The notes beneath the pieces are model-generated. The model was not told where the DNA came from. It saw nothing but the letters and a program-made list of their open reading frames with translations, and did no database searches. From NCBI GenBank assembly GCA_021831785.1, contig JAKBMB010000032.1:158562-222561 (forward strand): DNA of 64,000 nt, written 5' to 3'. Both the position numbers and the translations under genes were made by a program. Below are positions 44,935 through 54,237 of this stretch, one piece after another; the first letter of the stretch is position 1; every line of letters starts with the position of its first letter. The DNA comes from Deltaproteobacteria bacterium. Lineage in GTDB: Bacteria > Desulfobacterota > Binatia > Binatales > Binataceae.

Positions 44935-45062
44935 AAGAGCCACTTTAACCGGAGCCATTTGGGGAATCCCATGACCGCCCTCGTCGGCGACGCCGCGAAA
45001 AGTCCACAGACTCTCGGAATGGTAAGCGCTTTTGTCCTCCGCTAATTGAATGAGATGCCACA

Positions 45063-47660
45063 TTAAGCGGCGGGGTTGGGCTTCGCCAGCGCCTCCAGGC
45101 GCTCGAGCCGCTCCTTGAGCTTGCGGTTTTCCTCGCGCATTTTTTCCAGGTCGTCGCGCAAAAGCCGCGTCTCTTCCGAGCGCGAGCGGCCGCGCCTGAG
45201 CGCGGCGACCGCTTCCTCGGCGCGCCGGCGAAGCCGGCCGTCAAGCGCGCGCTCGCCGATGCGCTCGAGCGTCCCGATCGCGCGGCTATCGCCGAGTTCC
45301 TCGAGCGCCGCCGGCAGCCGCATCTGCACCATGAACTCGCGGTCGTCCGCCATCGCGATGAGAAAGTCGAGGATCTCGCCGCGGCGCGCCTCGATTTCGC
45401 TCCCCAGTTTGGCCAGCGTGCCGATCGCGGCGACGCGCGCGCGGGCCGCTTGGCCGTAAGCGCAGTAGCCTTTAGCGAGCTCGATCACGCGCTCCTCCCG
45501 CAACTCAGCCAGCCCGCCGAGCGCATGCGCTCGAATCACGTCCAGGTACGAGTCGCGCTCGAGCATCCGCGCGAGCACGTCAAAGGCCCGTTCGTCGCGA
45601 GTCTTGCCCAGCGCCAGGGCCGCTTCGGCCTCGACGAAGTAGCTTTGATCACCGCGCTCCAGCAGATCGATTAGGGCGCTCGCCGCCGCCTGGCGGCCGC
45701 GGAAGGACCCTAAGGCGGCGCACACCGCCCGCCGCGCCTTGGGATGCGGCAGCGAGAGCGCCCGGCTCAGGGCCGACAGCGCCGCGTCGGTGCGAATCTC
45801 TCCCAGGGCCTTGGCGGCTTCGGCCTGCACGCCCCAGAAGCGGTCGTCGAAAAGCGCCGCGCTGAGCGCCTCGACCGCGGCCGGCGAGCCCTCTTTGCCA
45901 AGCTCGCGCGCCGCGTTGGCGCGCGCGATCGCCGCAGGCGCGCGCCGCAGGATCAGCTCGAGTTCGTGGCGCGAACGCTGATGGCTTATCGACGCGAGAA
46001 TCTCGCACTCCGGATCGAAAATGACCGCCTTGGGCGCCTGCTCGGCGGCAAAGCTAATCGCCTGCTCGGCGCGGCCCGCTTCGACCCGATAGCGCCGCTC
46101 GCGCCCATCCTCGTCTATCAGGGCGATCGTGACCGGGAAGCGAAATGCCGCGCTGCCGTCGGAGCCGGCATGGGTCTGCTTGACGGTGACGGTAGCGAGC
46201 TTTTGCTTATCATCATAGGACGTGGAGATTGTGAGCTCCGGATGGCCCTCCTTGTACATCCACTGGTCGAAAAAGAAGTCCAGGTTGCGCCCGGTCGCCT
46301 CTTCGATCGCCTGCTGCAGGTCCTGGGTTATGACGCTGCGCCCGTAATGGCGCGTGCAGTACAGGTTGAGCGACTTGAAGAACAACTCGTCGCCCAGCAT
46401 CCGGCGCAGCATGTGCAGCACCAGGCCGCCCTTCTCGTACAGATGACGGTCGAAGAGCTCGATCGGCGCCCGGTAACGGTTGCATACGATCGGGCGCCGA
46501 TAGCGCCGGCGGGCTTCCTCGAAATAGCGCTCGCGGTCCTGACGCAGGTTCCAGGCAAATTCGTCCGCGCCCAGGTCCTCCTCGCACCACAACGCCTCGA
46601 AGTAAGTGGCGAAGCCCTCGTTGAGCCAGGCGTGAGACCAATCGCGGCAGGTTACCAGATCGCCCCACCATTGATGAGCCAGCTCGTGAGCGACCAGCGG
46701 ATCGCTGGTGAAATCAAGATGGGCGCGGGCGTCATGCAGCGTATCGGCGGTCTGCGTCGTGGCCGACGTGTTCTCCATCCCGCCGAAGATAAAGTCGGCC
46801 ACCGCCACCTGGGCGTACTTGGCGTAAGGATAGGGCACGCCGATCTTGCGCGCGAAGAATTCTATCATCCGCGGGGTGTTAGCGAAGGCTCGCCATCCGT
46901 CCTCCTCCCGCCCCGGCGCGACGTAGTAGAGCACGGACAGGCTGCCGAGCGAGTCCTTGAGCTCGACGAACTCGCCGGCCACTAGCGTGATCAGGTACGC
47001 CGGGTGCGGAATGTCATGGCGCCAGTGGTAGGTCTTAACTCCCGCGGCGCGGTCTTCGCGTGTAGCGATCAAGGCGCCGTTGGAAAGGGCGAAAAAATGC
47101 GCCGGAACGGTGGCCAGGACCTCGCTGGTCGCCTTGTCGTTGGGATAGTCATAGCAGGGGAACCAATACCGGCTGTCTTCGTCCTCGCCCTGCGTCCAGG
47201 CCTGCACGGGCTTATTCGGATAAGCCTCGTCGGGTCCCACGAAGTATAGCCCGCGCTGCGGGCGAGCGTGGTAGGCGATGGAAACCTCGACTTCTTCGCC
47301 GGCCTCGAGCTCCTTGCTGAGCCGCACGACAAGCTTGCCGTCGCCGCTTTCGAAGGCGGCCGGCTCGCCTTGCACCGCGACGCCCTCGACGATGAGGTCA
47401 ACCTGATCGAACTCAATCTGGCGCAAACCGCCGACGATCGGCGCCAAGCGATGAGAGGCGGTGCCGGAAATCTCGCGCGCAGCAAAATCGAGCTTGATCT
47501 CTAACCGGATGTGCTTGACGTCGGCAACTCGGTCGCGGGCCCATCGCGGCTCGACATGCGCGGCTTGAAACGGCTGGGCTTCGCCGTCGGCGCGCGGGCT
47601 AAACGCGCCAAGGTCGCCGAGCGCCCCGGCTATCCAATCCAAAAACCTGGGCTTGTGCAT
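45063..47660 (-). CDS. M1 family aminopeptidase with C-terminal HEAT repeats
   Basis: This protein of about 865 residues has the M1 exopeptidase motif FGGMEN near residue 280, the zinc motif VAHELAHQWWGDL near residue 307, and the third ligand Glu in LNEGFATYFEALW. The catalytic half ends around residue 560. A HEAT/PBS-like repeat domain (ALGEIRTDAALSALSRAL and similar units) and a final coiled coil (EKMREENRKLKERLERLEAL) follow. It would cleave N-terminal residues from peptides. No signal peptide is present from the chosen start (MHKPRFLDW); a longer in-frame start exists at 47753. Confidence 0.88.
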   Translation of the reverse strand: MHKPRFLDWIAGALGDLGAFSPRADGEAQPFQAAHVEPRWARDRVADVKHIRLEIKLDFAAREISGTASHRLAPIVGGLRQIEFDQVDLIVEGVAVQGEPAAFESGDGKLVVRLSKELEAGEEVEVSIAYHARPQRGLYFVGPDEAYPNKPVQAWTQGEDEDSRYWFPCYDYPNDKATSEVLATVPAHFFALSNGALIATREDRAAGVKTYHWRHDIPHPAYLITLVAGEFVELKDSLGSLSVLYYVAPGREEDGWRAFANTPRMIEFFARKIGVPYPYAKYAQVAVADFIFGGMENTSATTQTADTLHDARAHLDFTSDPLVAHELAHQWWGDLVTCRDWSHAWLNEGFATYFEALWCEEDLGADEFAWNLRQDRERYFEEARRRYRRPIVCNRYRAPIELFDRHLYEKGGLVLHMLRRMLGDELFFKSLNLYCTRHYGRSVITQDLQQAIEEATGRNLDFFFDQWMYKEGHPELTISTSYDDKQKLATVTVKQTHAGSDGSAAFRFPVTIALIDEDGRERRYRVEAGRAEQAISFAAEQAPKAVIFDPECEILASISHQRSRHELELILRRAPAAIARANAARELGKEGSPAAVEALSAALFDDRFWGVQAEAAKALGEIRTDAALSALSRALSLPHPKARRAVCAALGSFRGRQAAASALIDLLERGDQSYFVEAEAALALGKTRDERAFDVLARMLERDSYLDVIRAHALGGLAELREERVIELAKGYCAYGQAARARVAAIGTLAKLGSEIEARRGEILDFLIAMADDREFMVQMRLPAALEELGDSRAIGTLERIGERALDGRLRRRAEEAVAALRRGRSRSEETRLLRDDLEKMREENRKLKERLERLEALAKPNPAA

Positions 47661-48124
47661 ATCTTGTGATGTTAAGGAAACAGCGGCGGCCGAAGCAATC
47701 GTATGAAGTATGATGCGCCGCGGCAATGTCGGGATTTTTCGCCGTGCGCGCAACGACGCGCCTGAGTACCGGGCCGCCCGCCTGGCGAGGCGCTTGGCGC
47801 TCGCCGTTCATACGGATGACGCCCGGGCTCGAGCTAGTGCTGGACGGCATCAATCTGGAGCAGCTACCGGTTATCAACTCAGGCAGCCCCAGCGACTCCG
47901 AGCTGGCGCACCTCTTTTTCGGAATCGGCACGCCGCTCGTCTACGCCCCTTACGCCTCCAGGGTTGCGGAGGCCGAACCAGGACCGACGGCCTATAGTGT
48001 AGGTTCGATGTTTGAACGGAAACATCGACGAGATGCCAACTCTTGTCGCTGCTATTCAAACGGAACCTGCGGGACCGGCAACGGTGGGACTAGGCGATAG
48101 ATTGAATATCGCCGGGCACGAGCG
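47661..48124. other. Intergenic stretch, no supportable gene
   Basis: A plus-strand frame at 47726-48100 is open, and part of it (RMTPGLELVLDGINLEQLPV) looks protein-like. It lacks a start signal and its ends are low quality, so it is not called. Confidence 0.4.
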
Positions 48125-48616
48125 CTACCGGCGAGCGTTGGGCTCAACGGCTACCCGGTCAAGCGCAAAATTGATCCCGAGCGCCGACCTGATTAGATAA
48201 TCGAGGCTCGCCCGTCCCGGCCCGGCCATCAGCAGCCAGAAGAAAATCAGGATGTATAGCGGCTCGTCGGAGATGACGAAATCGTTAAGCCCGCGCATCT
48301 GCCTGCTGGTAACCGTCACGATGGCGACCAGCATGTTGAACATCATGGGGAGCGTCGCGATACGGGTGAAGAGACCGATGAAGATTAGGACTCCACCGCT
48401 GAGTTCGGTGCAGGCCGAAAGCGTCGCGCTCGCATACGGGTAAGGGATTCCCCAATCTGCAAACCTTTGCGCAAAGCCGTCAAGGTCGTGGATCTTGCCC
48501 CAGCCGCTGATCATCCAGAAGTAGCCGAAGAACAGTCGCATCAGCAGTGGCGCGAGCCAATCCAGAGATTCGGTCACGCGCAGGGCCAAAACGATCAATC
48601 GCTTTACGGCTGCCAT
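48125..48616 (-). CDS. DoxX family membrane protein
   Basis: The 163-residue protein has about four transmembrane segments (LLMRLFFGYFWMISGWGKI, LSGGVLIFIGLFTRIATLPM, and two others). GKIHD and the FADWGIPYP loop are typical of DoxX. It lies 128 bases downstream of a BufA2-type precursor on the same strand, the usual companion in bufferin operons. DoxX proteins are poorly understood and may support redox or maturation steps in the membrane. Confidence 0.85.
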   Translation of the reverse strand: MAAVKRLIVLALRVTESLDWLAPLLMRLFFGYFWMISGWGKIHDLDGFAQRFADWGIPYPYASATLSACTELSGGVLIFIGLFTRIATLPMMFNMLVAIVTVTSRQMRGLNDFVISDEPLYILIFFWLLMAGPGRASLDYLIRSALGINFALDRVAVEPNARR

Positions 48617-48744
48617 CGAAGAACACCTCGGCGCCGCGCCGCGAAGCGCAGCAACGCGCGACCGGCTGTTCGTGTGAAACCTACCGAATCAGCGCGCGTG
48701 CGTCGGCAGTCAGTCGACGCGCGCGCGCGTCCATAACCGGCGAG

Positions 48745-49029
48745 CTACATCTTGCCGGCCTGGGGGTGGCCGCCCTTTTCGGTACACTCTTGAGCGGTCT
48801 TCGTATAGACCATGCCTTGTCCTTTGCAGGAATTGCGGCCGGGACCGGCATTGCTGGCGGTTTTGCACGCGCTCATACCCTTGCAGGAGTTGCCGCCGAT
48901 GCATTTGACCTGGCCTTGCTGTCCGCTTGAGCCGGATGGACCTTGGGCGTAGCTGCGGCTTGCCAGGAACGAGAGCGCCACTGCCGAAGCCGGCATCGCT
49001 CCCGTGATGCTCGCCTTTGTTCGCTTCAT
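48745..49029 (-). CDS. BufA2-type bufferin (copper-binding peptide) precursor
   Basis: The 94-residue precursor has a signal peptide ending in ASRSYA, then a cysteine-rich body: KCIGGNSCKGMSACKT, GPGRNSCKGQGMVY, and ECTEKGG. Repeated NSCKG and the final ECTxKGG match the BufA2 family of ribosomally made, periplasmic copper-binding peptides, normally modified by a DUF692-type iron oxidase (BufB) with BufC. Only DoxX is adjacent here; neither BufB nor BufC is in the window. AAGGAGG lies 6 bases before the start. Confidence 0.8.
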   Translation of the reverse strand: MKRTKASITGAMPASAVALSFLASRSYAQGPSGSSGQQGQVKCIGGNSCKGMSACKTASNAGPGRNSCKGQGMVYTKTAQECTEKGGHPQAGKM

Positions 49030-49447
49030 AAGTACCTCCTTGATACTCGCTCTTTTTCACGACCCCCACTGCGTCGCGCGCGCCAATGGCAGCAGGGTCA
49101 AGCTCTCTCCAACGCTCCGCGCGGAAACGGAACCGATTCGGCCTGCTGAAAAGTCGTCTTCGCTATTCGCAGCAATTCCACGGCATGTACTTGGGGTGCC
49201 ACTCCATTGCGGCATAGTGTATCGTCTGACGAACCGTCGCGGCGTTACGCTTTTCGAAGATGCACCTGCGTTTTCTGGACGTGGAAAGGCCAGACTCGTC
49301 GCAGGTGTGTAACGTCCCCGACACCACGGGGACTGATGAATGGGCGGCGCGCAATGAGCGCCATCGCGGGCGCATCCGCATCCGGCGCCGATCGATTGCT
49401 TTGGCGGATTGGGGCAAACTGGGCCGCGGGTGAACGGGGAAAGCAGG

Positions 49448-50443
49448 ATGGCGGAACACGGCCGGCGTCAGCATCCGCTCCACTGGTACACGTTGGCTTT
49501 GGCCGCGCTGGCCGCGTTTTTCGGGTGTCCCGCGACGATCCGCGCGCTCCCAATCACTTTCGACACCGCCTTGCCGGTGGCGCAGGACGAGTTCGTTTTC
49601 CGTCCGCAAGCGGCGCCGAGCTACGGCAGCGGACTTGCAGGCGACCTAATCAAAGTTGCCTTTCCAACAATTTTCGTTTACGGACCGACATCGCGGGTCA
49701 CGCTGTTCCTGACCGTTGACCAGAGCCTTGCCTATTTCGACCAACACGCCCCGACCGGCACCGAGACCAGAAGCTGGAGCGGCTTCGACGACACCCTGTT
49801 TTTCGTCCGCTACACGCTCTTGGCGGCCCAGACCGTCGATAGCTTGTTTCGCATCGCGCCTTTCCTCGGCGCGTACTTGCCCACCGGCAGTTACCAGAAG
49901 GGTGACCAGTACGGGCGCCTTCCGCGCTTGCTTCACGCGTGCGACGTCCGTTCATATAGGGGCGCGGCCGTGCTGTTCGTGGTCGGCCTCGCCGCTTGCG
50001 CGAGTTCGTCGCTGTCTGGCAAACGGAATCTCGCCGCGCCTGGCGTTCCGTGCGGCAACCCGACCCACGCGCCCTTATCGGCAAAGCCCACTACAGAGGC
50101 ACCCACTCGGCTGGTAACGCGCGTTCGGATTCAAGTGTTCGGCGTGGTGCGGCCATACCTGGTGTACAACGTGATCGTTGGACTAAACCAACATGTCGGC
50201 GAAGTTGTCGCTTACCGCTTCGACCAGCGCACCCTGATTCTTGTGGTGGACTTTAAGCCCGGGGCTCATCCAACCCCGGAGCTGGTCGCGAAAATCGTGC
50301 GCAGCGCCGGCTTTACCACCGGCGAAGCGAAGGTCGAGACCATCCCAATTACTGCCGGGATGGAAGAGGGCCCAGGATGGTTCAAGCTGCCGTCAAGCTT
50401 GAGCAGCGGGCCTGCCGGCTGGGTCGAACTTAACTTCTATTAA
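49448..50443 (+). CDS. Fused relic: truncated outer-membrane (MetA-like) protein joined to a lipoprotein-like domain
   Basis: Residues 1-155 have a signal and ITFDTALPVAQDEFVFRPQA, then AYLPTGSYQKGD, as in MetA-pathway/transporter outer-membrane beta-barrels, which usually run to about 300 residues. After residue 155 the character changes. A second signal-like stretch with lipobox (AAVLFVVGLAAC) begins, followed by a soluble domain (VRPYLVYNVIVGLN and VAKIVRSAGFTTGEAKVE) that resembles a small metal-associated fold. A deletion that joined two genes explains this best. The function is unclear; copper-related neighbours make a metal role possible. Confidence 0.55.
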   Translation: MAEHGRRQHPLHWYTLALAALAAFFGCPATIRALPITFDTALPVAQDEFVFRPQAAPSYGSGLAGDLIKVAFPTIFVYGPTSRVTLFLTVDQSLAYFDQHAPTGTETRSWSGFDDTLFFVRYTLLAAQTVDSLFRIAPFLGAYLPTGSYQKGDQYGRLPRLLHACDVRSYRGAAVLFVVGLAACASSSLSGKRNLAAPGVPCGNPTHAPLSAKPTTEAPTRLVTRVRIQVFGVVRPYLVYNVIVGLNQHVGEVVAYRFDQRTLILVVDFKPGAHPTPELVAKIVRSAGFTTGEAKVETIPITAGMEEGPGWFKLPSSLSSGPAGWVELNFY

Positions 50444-50500
50444 TCGGCTTTTGCTCGAATGGACCGGCCGTCCACGCGGGAAAACAGGCCTTCTGCGTTG

Positions 50501-50528
50501 TTGAATAACGCATTGGGGCTAATATAAT
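50501..50528 (+). promoter_or_regulatory. Sigma-70-type promoter for the fluoride riboswitch transcript
   Basis: TTGAAT at 50501-50506 and a perfect TATAAT at 50523-50528 with a 16-base spacer lie about 20 bases before the aptamer. Transcription would begin near 50535. Confidence 0.75.
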
Positions 50529-50546
50529 CGGTGACAAGATAACGGC

Positions 50547-50630
50547 GGCGGTGGAGTCCGCCCGAAGCGTCGCTCGCCCTTTGAGCGGCCGATGACTCCT
50601 GCAACAGAAGTGTCGCAGGAGTTTTTATTT
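50547..50630 (+). promoter_or_regulatory. Fluoride riboswitch (crcB motif)
   Basis: P1 is GGCG(GTGGAGTC)CGCC at 50547-50562. The loop GGAGT (50553-50557) can pair with ACTCC (50595-50599) as the pseudoknot. A second stem CGCTC/GAGCG lies between them, followed by GCCGATGACTCC. This order matches the fluoride riboswitch as known from Bacillus crcB leaders. ACTCCTGC is also the left arm of the terminator, so fluoride binding and termination exclude one another, an ON switch. No crcB or CLC-F gene follows. Confidence 0.85.
50595..50630 (+). terminator. Riboswitch-controlled intrinsic terminator
   Basis: ACTCCTGC (50595-50602) pairs with GCAGGAGT (50615-50622) and is followed by TTTTTATTT. It forms the expression platform of the fluoride aptamer. 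Confidence 0.85.
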
Positions 50631-50897
50631 GAGCAGACCGTGGGTGAGCGCCCGACCATGAAGTGCGCCATGAGGCGCGCAGAATCATGGCGCGAGAAGG
50701 CAGCAAAAGCCGCGGCTGGTTGGCGAGGCGGCGCTTTATCGGTGTCAGTGCTGGTGGCTGAGAGGGGATACGAGACTTGCAGCTCGGGCGAATTAGTTGA
50801 ACGGTTCGCCCTCGAAGGTGGCTGCGCCAACGGCCGGCGGGTCGATGCTGTGGCCGCTTCTCGACGGCACTGACCTGGTTAACCGCGGACTATCGCT
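50631..50897. other. Stretch after the riboswitch, possibly a lost gene
   Basis: Open frames here are short and poor. One begins MAREGSKSRGWLARRRFIG, which resembles a twin-arginine signal, but stops after 24 codons. Another (50668-50873) has no family features. The gene once controlled by the riboswitch may be deleted, or the target may be the gene at 50898. Confidence 0.4.
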
Positions 50898-51653
50898 GTG
50901 GCGTTCGACAAGCAAAGCCTCAAAGCTCAAAGCCGCAAGGGGCGAGATAGCGGGCGAACGCCGGCGTCCGGTTTTGACCTGACCCTTGCCGAGGTCAAGT
51001 ACTTCTGGTCCTGGTTTATCTTCGGCTCGATCATGACGGCGGAGACCCGCCATCACCTATGGCGTAGCTGGGGATTTTGCCCGCGCCATACGTGGGCCCA
51101 CGCGGTGGTTGAATGTGAGGTCTGGGGCGGCCGGCCCTTCGGGACCGCGATACTCTACGAAGACCTGGTTGGCCGCGCCGCCGCGGCCACCAAAACGCTT
51201 CTTCTGCCAGGTGGTATTGGCCGCCGGCGCCTGCGCTCCAAGGCAAGCTGCCTTGCCTGCGATTACCTTGCCATTGCCCACAGCTTCCAGGACGAGTTTT
51301 ACGCCGACCGCCGCGCCCGCATAAACCGTCGTCCTCGCATCAGCGCGCTACTTGTCGAAGCCGATTCGCTATGGCGAACGAGCGCTTGCCCGCTGTGCCT
51401 GGGTGGGCACGGGATCGTTTGCCGCAGCCATATATTAGCGGGCGCGGTCAATCCGGACCGCGGGTTGTCGGACAAGCTGGAGGACCTGCGACAGCGGCTT
51501 GCGTTGTATGTCAGATCGATGACGTGGAAGGGTCCTCAGGCGACTGCGCAAGCGAAGATTTCTTGGGTGGAGGCGCTCGGCTGGTTTGCCGGATGGGACT
51601 TTCCCGCGGCGGTCGCCGCCGAGGCCGGAGCGACGCCCGCACAGCGCAGATGA
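50898..51653 (+). CDS. Cysteine-motif hypothetical protein downstream of the fluoride riboswitch
   Basis: The 251-residue protein has WGFCPRHTWAHAV, GTAILYEDLV, SCLACDYLA and CPLCLGGHGIVC, suggesting a zinc-binding fold. It faintly recalls DUF6062-type proteins. No transmembrane segment typical of fluoride channels is visible. GTG 50898 lacks a strong ribosome binding site, and the N-terminus could be truncated, since homologous-looking residues begin only near residue 25. It is the first sizeable gene after the fluoride riboswitch. Confidence 0.55.
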   Translation: MAFDKQSLKAQSRKGRDSGRTPASGFDLTLAEVKYFWSWFIFGSIMTAETRHHLWRSWGFCPRHTWAHAVVECEVWGGRPFGTAILYEDLVGRAAAATKTLLLPGGIGRRRLRSKASCLACDYLAIAHSFQDEFYADRRARINRRPRISALLVEADSLWRTSACPLCLGGHGIVCRSHILAGAVNPDRGLSDKLEDLRQRLALYVRSMTWKGPQATAQAKISWVEALGWFAGWDFPAAVAAEAGATPAQRR

Positions 51654-51812
51654 CCTGTCGCAGCGCCGCAGCCCCAGGGCCATCGGCGGAGCGTCGGTCG
51701 CATGAGCCCAGAGGTGAGGATGGTGCGCGGCCGTGTCGCCGCCACGAAGCTGAGGCTATTTCCCCTTGCCGCTATTGATATGGTGTCGGGGCGCGCGCGT
51801 CGGGCCTCGCGG

Positions 51813-53120
51813 CTACTCGTCTCCTCCTGCGGCCCTCTGCGCCGTAAACTGCTTTTCCTCGGTCGAGCCGGCCAAGGCCTGCAAGGCGGACTCGCCGCCG
51901 TACACGGTGGTCGCCACTAGGTCGAAATAGCCGGCGCCCACTTCGCGCTGATGGCGCGTTGCGGTGTACCCGAGCTTTTCCGCGGCGAATTCCGCGTTCT
52001 GCAGTTCGGCGTACGCCGCCATGTGGCGATCTTTGTATTCGCGCGACAGGGTGAACATGGAGTAGTTGAGCGCGTGGAAGCCGGCGAGCGTGACGAACTG
52101 GAACTTGTATCCGAGCGCCGCCAATTGCACTTGAAATTTCGCGATTTGGATTTCGGATAGATGTCTCGACCAATTGAACGAGGGCGACAAGTTATAGGCG
52201 AAAAGCTTGCCGGGATATTCCTTGTGCATCGCATGCGCAAACTTTTCGGCGAAGGGCAGGTCCGGCGTGGAGGTCTCGCACCAAATCATATCGGCGTAAG
52301 GCGCGTACACCAGGGCGCGCGCCACCGCCTGCTCCAGGCCGGCGCGCGTGCAGAAGAAGCCTTCGCTGGTGCGCTCGCCGGTCATGAAGACTCGATCCCG
52401 CGGGTCGATGTCCGAGGTGAGCAGACCGGCGGCCTCGGCGTCGGTGCGCGCGATTATAATCGTCGGCACGCCGGAGATGTCCGCCGCAAGCCGCGCTGCG
52501 ACCAGGCGCGCAACTCCTTCCTGGATGGGCACCAGCACCTTGCCGCCCATGTGGCCGCATTTCTTAGCCGCCGCCAACTGATCCTCGAAGTGAACCGCGG
52601 CCGCTCCGGCCCGGATCATCGCCTTAGTCAGTTCGAAGGCATTGAGCACCCCGCCAAACCCGGCCTCCGCGTCGGCCACGATCGGAGCCATCCAATCAAC
52701 CGAGTCATCGCCCTCGCAATGGCTCAGTTCGTCGGCGCGCAGCAGCGCGTTGTTGATTCGCTCTACGACCTTAGGCACGCTGTCGGCGGGATAAAGCGAC
52801 AAATCCGGGTACATCGTCATCGCCCCATTCGCGTCGGCTGCGACCTGCCATCCGGACAGATAGATAGCCTTGAGTCCCGCCTTGACCTGCTGCACAGCTT
52901 GATTCCCCGTCATCGCGCCCAGTGCGCCGACGAACGGCTCGGTATGCAGCAATCGCCAGAGCTTTTCCGCCCCGTATCTCGCCAATGAATGCTCGACGTG
53001 TACCGTGCCACGCAGCCGAACAACGTCTTCGGCCGTGTAGCCGCGCTTAATATTTTTCCAGCGCGGATTCTCGCTCCACTCTCTGTTCAGTTGCTCCGCC
53101 GCAGCGTCATTGTCTAGCAT
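51813..53120 (-). CDS. aceA: Isocitrate lyase
   Basis: The 435-residue enzyme splits isocitrate to succinate and glyoxylate. Signatures: [37 protein letters not shown], and the active-site [32 protein letters not shown] and [16 protein letters not shown] follow. AAGGAG lies upstream of ATG 53120. Malate synthase is not in the window. The presence of the glyoxylate shunt fits growth on fatty acids or C2 compounds. Confidence 0.95.
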   Translation of the reverse strand: MLDNDAAAEQLNREWSENPRWKNIKRGYTAEDVVRLRGTVHVEHSLARYGAEKLWRLLHTEPFVGALGAMTGNQAVQQVKAGLKAIYLSGWQVAADANGAMTMYPDLSLYPADSVPKVVERINNALLRADELSHCEGDDSVDWMAPIVADAEAGFGGVLNAFELTKAMIRAGAAAVHFEDQLAAAKKCGHMGGKVLVPIQEGVARLVAARLAADISGVPTIIIARTDAEAAGLLTSDIDPRDRVFMTGERTSEGFFCTRAGLEQAVARALVYAPYADMIWCETSTPDLPFAEKFAHAMHKEYPGKLFAYNLSPSFNWSRHLSEIQIAKFQVQLAALGYKFQFVTLAGFHALNYSMFTLSREYKDRHMAAYAELQNAEFAAEKLGYTATRHQREVGAGYFDLVATTVYGGESALQALAGSTEEKQFTAQRAAGGDE

Positions 53121-54237
53121 ACGGTCTCCTTGTCGTGCTCGACTGGTGCCAATCAGTCGGATTTAAAAACTCTCCACGTCCTCAAAATCATGCGGCCGGT
53201 TTACTCGGGGTTATAGCTCGAAAACATCCCGTTCAACTCATCTCGCCTTGTAATCTTGCCTTGCCTGCCGGTGAGCCCCGAGTTCTGCCGGACACGGTTC
53301 GCATCCGATGCCGGCCCACCGGGGCGTCTTGCTCCGGCTTGATTTTTGCGCGGCCAGGCTCTGCCCCGGTGCGCCGAAAAAAGACATCCCAAACCTAGAC
53401 AATTCTCCGTCAGATGCGCGAGGTATACCAGCCGAAAACTAAGCGAAAGTAGGACTCACTTCGAGCACCGTTTCCGACAACTCAGAACCGCCGCGGCAAC
53501 TGCACGGCTAAAGGCCACAGTAATGATTGCTGCACGTTGGTTCGTAACTCGCGACGCGCCTTCGCGTGCAACTGGAAGCTCGCGGATCCGGCGCGCATCG
53601 CGCCGCCCAAAAGACGCTGATCGAAGAAGTTGCCGCTCTCGAATCGCGCCGGACTAGGCTCTCCAGCACGGCCGCCGCCGGTTCGGCGGTGAGATTCGCG
53701 ATGCCCTCAAGAATGGAAGCCCAAAAACGTCACTGCGTCCTAATGCACTTTTAGCCTAAATGGGAGCAAGCTAAAAGTCAACGACCGGTGTCCACCCGCA
53801 GCGGGTCAGTCGGAATTGCAAAGGCACCGTTTCTCTGCAACTGAAAGCGAGGCAGGCCGTGACGGCTTCGGAGCCGGTCGCGGGCCCTCGCGCTCAGCTC
53901 TATGGCTTCACCCTGGAAGAATCTCAAGAGGCTCCGGCCGCGCAAACCAAATCGAACCGAGTTGCTGAGCACGAGCCGTCGCATTGGCGGCACTCCAGAG
54001 GGCGTTTGTTTTGAGGGCAGGCTGGCTCAGCGTCCCGGTCGGCCGCACCGCGATGGGGGAGGCTCTAAGACCCGCGAGTTTGGGCCGCTCCCAACCTGAG
54101 CTGGGGATTGTTTTTGCGTAATCTAGGCAGTTTTTCTTCTCGCTTTAGGCACAAATCCCCATTGGCCGCGCGCGCCTTCCCACATACATTCTCGTTTCGG
54201 CACGGGCGCTTCAGAACGTGCTTGGGGAGGTGCCGTA
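53121..54237. other. Long gene-poor region
   Basis: Over 1.1 kb between divergent aceA and the sensor-like gene no frame is convincing. The stretch is lower in coding character. I see no repeat family from elsewhere in the window and no clear RNA gene. Promoters for both flanking genes must lie here. Confidence 0.4.

Noticed and set aside
45744..46985. Long plus-strand frame of 413 codons
   Set aside because: It is antisense to the M1 peptidase, whose catalytic motifs are clear on the minus strand.
47726..48100. 124-codon frame with a short protein-like centre
   Set aside because: No start signal, no family, and poor ends.
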